In this document: one piece after another, positions 7,282 to 10,799 of the stretch
Layout: each line of letters starts with the position of its first letter
Position numbering within the stretch: the stretch's first letter is position 1
Assembly: GCA_964543525.1 (NCBI GenBank)
Contig: CAZIYW010000149.1
Span: 1 to 10,799, forward strand
Length of the DNA: 10,799 nt
Reading direction: 5' to 3'
Source: CBDVBE01 sp964543525
GTDB lineage: Bacteria; Fibrobacterota; Chitinivibrionia; Chitinivibrionales; JANQEN01
The notes under the pieces: model-generated
What the model saw: only the letters and a program-made list of their open reading frames with translations
Database searches by the model: none
What the model was told of the DNA's origin: nothing
Translations under genes and position numbers: made by a program

Positions 7282-7828
7282 ACTGGTTGTCGCGCTTACG
7301 CTGATTATACCGGCCTGCCTTTTCGGCAAAGACATCACAATAAAGGCCGGTATTTATGATTTTACCGATAATGTATCCAAAGAGTTTTATAAACTTGCAC
7401 CGGCGTTTTATCTCGATTACGATATCCACCAGGTTAAAAAACTGGCACTCAATATTTCAGCAGGGTATTCATTCACCTCGGTTGAGTACAATGCAAAGCG
7501 CCACAAGCTCAGTATGGTACCCATATACCTGACCATACAGTATCATCTTGCCGATTCCGGCACGATTTTCCAGCCCTATATTGCCGGCGGGGCAACGTTA
7601 CACATGAAATGGGATAAGAATCCATGGTTTATGAATCCCCATTTCGGGATGACTTATGGTTATATTATGCAGGCCGGTCTTGATATTCCGATAAAACAGA
7701 AGGTGTTCTTTACCGCGGATATTAAATACAATATCCTGATTCCCCCTGCCATGGAAGAACTGAATTTGAGCGGTATTATATCGGCAGTGGGAATTAAAAT
7801 TCCAATTCGTTCGTCACGGAGAAGATAA
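7229..7828 (+). CDS. Small outer-membrane beta-barrel protein
   Basis: From ATG 7229 this gives 199 residues: a signal peptide (hydrophobic core about 15-32, ending IIPACLFG), then an all-beta mature part of alternating polar and aromatic residues (APAFYLDYDI, LALNISAGYSF, MVPIYLTIQYHL, FQPYIAGGATL, KVFFTADIKYNI). The pattern PIYLTIQYHL followed by FQPYIAGGA is like OmpW-type and related eight-stranded barrels (LPPTLTLQYHF...FRPYVGAGVN). The expected position is the outer membrane, either as a small pore or a structural protein. The start is uncertain. ATG 7229 has only GGAG at 7212-7215, while TTG 7262 would give a shorter and more usual signal peptide without a Shine-Dalgarno sequence. Either way it overlaps the phosphoesterase gene, which suggests translational coupling. 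No terminator hairpin follows. Confidence 0.75.
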   Translation: MLKPLVYLIKYLRNSIYRLVVALTLIIPACLFGKDITIKAGIYDFTDNVSKEFYKLAPAFYLDYDIHQVKKLALNISAGYSFTSVEYNAKRHKLSMVPIYLTIQYHLADSGTIFQPYIAGGATLHMKWDKNPWFMNPHFGMTYGYIMQAGLDIPIKQKVFFTADIKYNILIPPAMEELNLSGIISAVGIKIPIRSSRRR

Positions 7829-7970
7829 AAGATTTCCGTTTCTGTTCCGTGCCTGTCAGGGTAGTACTACTCTTAACCACCTTTCATAAAAATAACAGGG
7901 GTTACACACATGGCAAATAACATGAGCAACATGTTGTAATTTGAATATTATTATTATTTTATAAATATAC

Positions 7971-7990
7971 AGTTCAAGCATGTTTGAACT
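7971..7990. promoter_or_regulatory. Candidate operator (20 bp near-perfect palindrome)
   Basis: AGTTCAAGCA is followed directly by TGTTTGAACT. The arms pair at nine of ten positions, the exception being G7978 against T7983. It ends 11 bp upstream of the TTGACA -35 box, a common place for the binding site of a dimeric regulator. There is no T-run, so it is not a terminator. Confidence 0.45.
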
Positions 7991-8001
7991 TGTGCCGCCT
8001 C

Positions 8002-8030
8002 TTGACAAAAAACTTACTTTCCGATAAAAA
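8002..8030 (+). promoter_or_regulatory. Sigma70-like promoter for the small Cys protein
   Basis: A perfect TTGACA (8002-8007) is followed after 17 bp by TAAAAA (8025-8030, four of six). It would give a leader of roughly 105 nt. An alternative lies closer to the gene: TTGCGA (8042-8047), 17 bp, TATACA (8065-8070). Confidence 0.45.
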
Positions 8031-8127
8031 AAATTAACACTTTGCGATTCTTTTTTAGTATACTTATACACTGGAGCATCTTAATCATCACAAAAATCAT
8101 CATCCGTTTTTATCACACACAAAACCC

Positions 8128-8136
8128 GGGGGAAAG
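8128..8136 (+). promoter_or_regulatory. Ribosome-binding site of the small Cys protein
   Basis: The purine run GGGGGAAAG ends 6 bp before ATG 8143. It fixes the start and supports translation of this short gene. Confidence 0.5.
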
Positions 8137-8142
8137 TGCATT

Positions 8143-8346
8143 ATGACACCCGCTCATACACGAGATAAAAACACGCTCAAAAAATTACCAACCGACCAGT
8201 TCGACCGCGTTAAATTTATTCACCAGATTCAGAAAAGCCAGGGCGATTTTCCCTGTTTCAAAACGGCTTACAATTATTTCTGTGATTCTTCACGATGCGT
8301 GTGGCGAAAGGAGTGCAAGGCTGCTTCAGATAAATATAAAAAATAA
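8143..8346 (+). CDS. Small four-Cys protein, unknown function
   Basis: This 67-residue, basic, probably cytoplasmic protein has no signal peptide. Residues 20-35 (FDRVKFIHQIQKSQGD) are likely helical. The second half carries Cys38, Cys47, Cys52 and Cys58 with spacing C-X8-C-X4-C-X5-C in the pattern PCFKTA...YFCDSSRCVWRKEC. Small proteins with a similar CFxTA...YCDxxxCxWRxxC signature occur in Deltaproteobacteria and other phyla as uncharacterised families (recalled, not searched). Four Cys in this layout could bind zinc. It has its own promoter, a candidate operator and a strong RBS, which argues for a real, regulated gene. It ends 5 bp from the convergent minus-strand pseudogene. Confidence 0.65.
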   Translation: MTPAHTRDKNTLKKLPTDQFDRVKFIHQIQKSQGDFPCFKTAYNYFCDSSRCVWRKECKAASDKYKK

Positions 8347-8351
8347 TACCG

Positions 8352-8970
8352 TTACTGACAGGCATTGATTTTAATATCTCCCTGCTTAACGGTAGTGCCG
8401 TCATTTATTATTGCACGGTACATACCGGGTGCCAGCGGTACTCCGTTATCGCCGTGTAAGTTCCATATACTGTAATGGTGACCCCTAGTAAATGTCTGAT
8501 TATCAAGTATCGTTTTAACCACAGTATTGTGAGTATCGATAATGTACAGTGTTACGCGGGACAGCATGTTTACAAGAGAATACAGAACCTTGAATCTGAA
8601 TACAATATTTGTCGGTTGCCGGGTTTGGATACGCCGAATAAAAGAACAGCGATGAGGTATCGGTAATTATTTCAATCGGATCTATCGGTATCAAAATGCC
8701 ACTGAGTAAATCAAATACCAGGGAATCTCCTTTGTCTGAACAAATCTTAAGCGCTGAAGCAGCCGTTGAAGAATCCGTAGCTTTTATTGCAATACCAATT
8801 TTTTGTGAAGCGTCGGGAAGTAATGTAATACTGCTGTCGGTACACAGGAATGGTTTTTACACGCGTGGGTAAATAGTGAGTGTTTCATCGGTCAAATTAC
8901 CGACAGTCACCGAAGTATTGGAGATTGCTCCGATTTTGGTTACCCTGATAGCTATTGTATACGGTTCTAC
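8352..8970 (-). pseudogene. Broken secreted-protein gene with FlgD/T9SS-like C-terminus
   Basis: This is the C-terminal part of a surface protein, read right to left. The intact last frame (8567-8352) is a FlgD-Ig/T9SS-type domain: VTLYIIDTHNTVVKTIL, YSIWNLHGDNG, APGMYRAIINDG, VKQGDIKI. Upstream, a second frame encodes beta-rich sequence (YTIAIRV, SVTVGNLTDETLTIYPRV, QKIGIAIKATDSS, GDSLVFDLLSG) ending in YSAYPNP at about 8640-8620, the usual linker into such a domain. Two lesions separate these parts: a TAA at 8857-8859 and a frameshift between about 8619 and 8605, where YPNP must jump one frame to continue as TNIVFRF. Beyond about 8970 homology-like sequence stops and the opposite strand becomes coding, so the 5' part is lost. 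A small indel pair near 8840-8862 (restoring RVKTIPVY) is an alternative to a simple nonsense change. Confidence 0.6.
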
Positions 8971-10000
8971 TGAGAGATGCGTACCAACAAATACCTTTTT
9001 AGTGCACATTGTTGACACATTATCCCAGTCGCTCGAATCAACTGCATCGGACGGACCCTCGGGTGATACTATTACCCCGCAGGGCGTCTACTCGTTCACC
9101 CCGGCGTATACCGATGCCGGCCACTATTCTGTAGCTGCTCTTGCAAGTGACGGCAATGCATACAGCTCCTGTATCCTCGCGTTAACGGTGAATAACAGTA
9201 ATCGCCGCCCCGTATTTCAAACGGATAAACCGGCTCTGTTCTATCAGATTACCAAGGGAGCGTTATTGACTATGCCGTTTCACGCCACGGATCAGGACGG
9301 TGAGGATATCTATTACTCAGTAGCGTCAACATCGCTGCCGCGGCCGGAATCCGTTGTACAGGGTGATTCAACCGTTACCTGGCAGTCTCTGGCAAGTGAT
9401 AGCGGACGGTTTTCTCTGGTACTCCACGCAACCGATTTGATTGATACTGCCGTGGCAACAATCGATATCGCGGCTGGAAACTTTAATCTCCCGCCCAATA
9501 TTACTGTTGCCGGATATCAATCGGGTGACACCATGAAAGTAAAGGAGATGGATACCCTGCAGTTTGTCACCGTAGTAACCGATCCGAATCCCACGGATAT
9601 TACTGTCCTCGCCACCCCGCTGAACAAACCTGATTCGGCTCATTTTGACATAACCACCGGGATTTTCAGCTACCGGCCCAATTATCTCGTATCAAGCGCG
9701 ATCACGGATTATACTTTCGGGAATATAGCCTTTGTGGCGACTGATAACGGTGTTCCGGCACTGAGTGATACCTTTGTGATCCATTTACAGGTAGTTAATG
9801 TAAACAATGCACCGGTATTGAACCGCATTCCCGATACCACGGTTTATGAGGGTGATACCCTGGCTCTGCATATAACCGCAACTGATATAAACAGCGATTA
9901 CATACATTTGTATGTTGATTTCTCACGTGATTCAGCCCTGTTTATCGACAGCGGCAACGGTGCCGGACTTTTCACCTGGCGGCCCGGGTATGCTGATTAG
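8876..10000 (+). CDS. Ig/cadherin-like repeat surface protein, first part (5'-truncated, ends at in-frame TAG)
   Basis: The frame opens with GTG 8876 (no RBS) and runs to TAG 9998-10000, giving 374 codons. Credible protein begins only at about 8985 (TFLVHIVDTLSQSL); the earlier part is antisense to the minus-strand pseudogene, and its hydrophobic run is not a real signal peptide. It holds about four Ig/cadherin-like domains of roughly 90-110 residues, ending near 9200, 9480, 9810 and beyond the stop. Landmarks are YSFTPAYTDAGHYSV, FHATDQDGEDI, LHATDLIDT, FSYRPNY, VVNVNNAPVL and FTWRPGYAD; the repeated ATD/DG motifs are usual for He_PIG and cadherin-like folds in secreted adhesins. The same frame continues after the TAG with GTHSFTFYAGDGK, completing the fourth domain, so this is one gene broken by a nonsense codon. 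Lacking both an N-terminus and continuity, it is probably a pseudogene. Confidence 0.6.
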   Translation: MSVSSVKLPTVTEVLEIAPILVTLIAIVYGSTERCVPTNTFLVHIVDTLSQSLESTASDGPSGDTITPQGVYSFTPAYTDAGHYSVAALASDGNAYSSCILALTVNNSNRRPVFQTDKPALFYQITKGALLTMPFHATDQDGEDIYYSVASTSLPRPESVVQGDSTVTWQSLASDSGRFSLVLHATDLIDTAVATIDIAAGNFNLPPNITVAGYQSGDTMKVKEMDTLQFVTVVTDPNPTDITVLATPLNKPDSAHFDITTGIFSYRPNYLVSSAITDYTFGNIAFVATDNGVPALSDTFVIHLQVVNVNNAPVLNRIPDTTVYEGDTLALHITATDINSDYIHLYVDFSRDSALFIDSGNGAGLFTWRPGYAD

Positions 10001-10799
10001 GGTACGCACTCCTTTACATTCTATGCCGGTGACGGGAAGTTTATCGATAAGCAACCGGTGGATATCATTGTGCAGGATAGAAAGTACACAATAATTTCAA
10101 TGCCGGCGGTAAATGGAACGATTATTCCCTCAGATACTGCAATAATTGAACCTGAGACAGACACAACGTATGCAATAGTACCGAACATCGGCTATCATAC
10201 AGACAGTATTCTTGTTGATGGGGTTAAAGTCAGTGACAATTCCGTGTATACCTTTACAAACGTACTGGCGAATCATACAATACAGGCATATTTTTCGATA
10301 AATATCTATCGGATAATAAAAGCAGCGACGGCCGGTGGGTATATCTCCGATATCGGCGGCACCCCGGCGAAGGATACCAACTGGCTGCAGCATGGCGCTC
10401 CCTATGAAATAAACGCAACCGCTTTCAGCAGCTACCAGTTCAGTAACTGGGCAGGTGTGGCATCCGATATAGCAGCCATGAATTATAAGCTGCAGGATTC
10501 AGCAAAATGCTATTTGAATCTTCGCGCCGAGTTTGTGCGTGCCACTATGGTGCTTATACCCGCAAAAGACTCCACCTTCAGCATGGGCAAGGCAGATGTT
10601 ATAGACCCGGTGCATAATGTTACCTTTACTTACAACTACTGGATGGATGCGACTGAGGTTACCCAGGGGGATTATTTTGCACTAACCGGCTTATTACCAT
10701 CAGCCAATACTGGGGTAGCTAACCTTCCGGTGGAAAATGTCTCCTATTACGATGCCGTATTATACTGCAACAAACGCTCCGCTATTGAAGGATTGGACA
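10001..10799 (+). CDS. Second part of the same surface protein: InlB-B-like repeats and FGE-sulfatase (SUMF1) domain, partial
   Basis: The frame continues without shift from the TAG at 9998-10000 to the window end, where it is cut off. It first completes the preceding Ig-like domain (to about 10078). It then has a divergent InlB B-repeat-like unit (about 10080-10300) with MPAVNGTIIPSD, IVPNIGYHTDSILVDG and YTFTNVLANHTIQAYF, and a second diverged unit (about 10300-10535) with ATAGGYISD and YQFSNWAG. From about 10543 begins an FGE-sulfatase/SUMF1-type domain: MVLIPAKDSTFSMG, NYWMDATEVTQGDY, LPVENVSYYDAVLYCNKRSAIEGLD. In surface proteins such C-type-lectin-related domains are usually structural or binding modules, not formylglycine-generating enzymes. 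If translated separately, the first in-frame ATG is at 10100, without a clear RBS. Confidence 0.65.

Larger units (their letters stand above)
7829..8142. other. Intergenic region with palindromes and promoter
   Basis: These 314 bp hold no credible gene; the minus-strand frame at 7856-8071 has no RBS or recognisable protein pattern. They contain three palindromes: GTAGTACTAC at 7861-7870, CAACATGTTG at 7927-7936 and a 20 bp one at 7971-7990. A TTGACA promoter (8002-8030), TATAC-rich sequence at 8059-8070 and the purine-rich RBS of the next gene follow. No Rho-independent terminator for the upstream gene is visible. Confidence 0.6.

Noticed and set aside
7856..8071. Minus-strand 71-codon open frame in the intergenic region
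   Set aside because: It overlaps the palindromes and promoter, has no RBS, and its composition (runs of Ile, Lys, Tyr) is what AT-rich noncoding DNA gives.
8347..8394. TACCGTTA/TAACGGTA inverted repeat as a terminator for the small Cys gene
   Set aside because: The 8 bp arms are separated by 32 bp and no T-run follows; the right arm lies inside the pseudogene's coding sequence.
8876..8985. Hydrophobic N-terminus of the plus-strand Ig-like gene as a signal peptide
   Set aside because: The segment is antisense to beta-strand-like coding sequence of the minus-strand pseudogene, GTG 8876 has no RBS, and the Ig-like similarity starts only at about 8985.
1..10799. CRISPR array, tRNA, rRNA, intact insertion sequence or defence cassette
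   Set aside because: I found no regularly spaced direct repeats, no tRNA-like cloverleaf and no complete transposase. The only nuclease gene is the truncated DUF1016 remnant, with no restriction or methylase partner in view.

Overview
The window looks like an accessory, carbohydrate-active and cell-surface region of a free-living, Gram-negative-type bacterium. Several features point towards the Fibrobacterota (Chitinispirillia or a relative). These are C-terminal domains resembling type IX secretion or FlgD-like sorting domains, a 23-residue leucine-rich-repeat surface protein, a GH5 glycoside hydrolase, a membrane-anchored AraC regulator, and a large Ig/cadherin-like protein fused to an FGE-sulfatase (SUMF1) domain. 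The phylum is inferred from gene style; there is no rRNA or marker gene here.

Layout. Positions 1-740 are a scar. About 50 bp of a DDE-transposase-like reading frame abuts a 5'-truncated DUF1016 (YhcG-like) PDDEXK nuclease gene. At 986-2083 is a two-TM AraC-type regulator. It converges, with 4 bp between stop codons, on a minus-strand gene (2088-3110) for an exported Cys-rich membrane protein. A 343 bp AT-rich divergent region follows. Then come a rightward leucine-rich-repeat protein (3454-4665), a secreted GH5 glycosidase (4722-6248) whose ribosome-binding site lies in a REP-like palindrome, a metallophosphoesterase (about 6382-7281) and an overlapping small outer-membrane beta-barrel (7229-7828). 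A 314 bp intergenic region carries three palindromes and a good sigma70-like promoter ahead of a 67-residue four-Cys protein (8143-8346).

The right end is a second scar. A minus-strand pseudogene (8352 to about 8970) retains a FlgD/T9SS-like C-terminus but has a stop codon and a frameshift. It abuts, head to head, a plus-strand gene for a multi-domain surface protein that lacks a credible N-terminus. That plus-strand gene runs to the window edge in one continuous frame, interrupted only by a single TAG at 9998-10000.

How the genes could work together (inference): the LRR protein and GH5 enzyme are exported products that may share a secretion route through their C-terminal domains. The phosphoesterase and beta-barrel probably act in the envelope. 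The membrane-bound AraC protein is a candidate sensor for extracytoplasmic ligands. I see no CRISPR array, tRNA, rRNA or intact mobile element, and no convincing complete undescribed system. The most unusual items are the two recombination scars, the lone in-frame TAG, the palindrome/promoter block ahead of the small Cys protein, and the REP-like element that supplies a ribosome-binding site.
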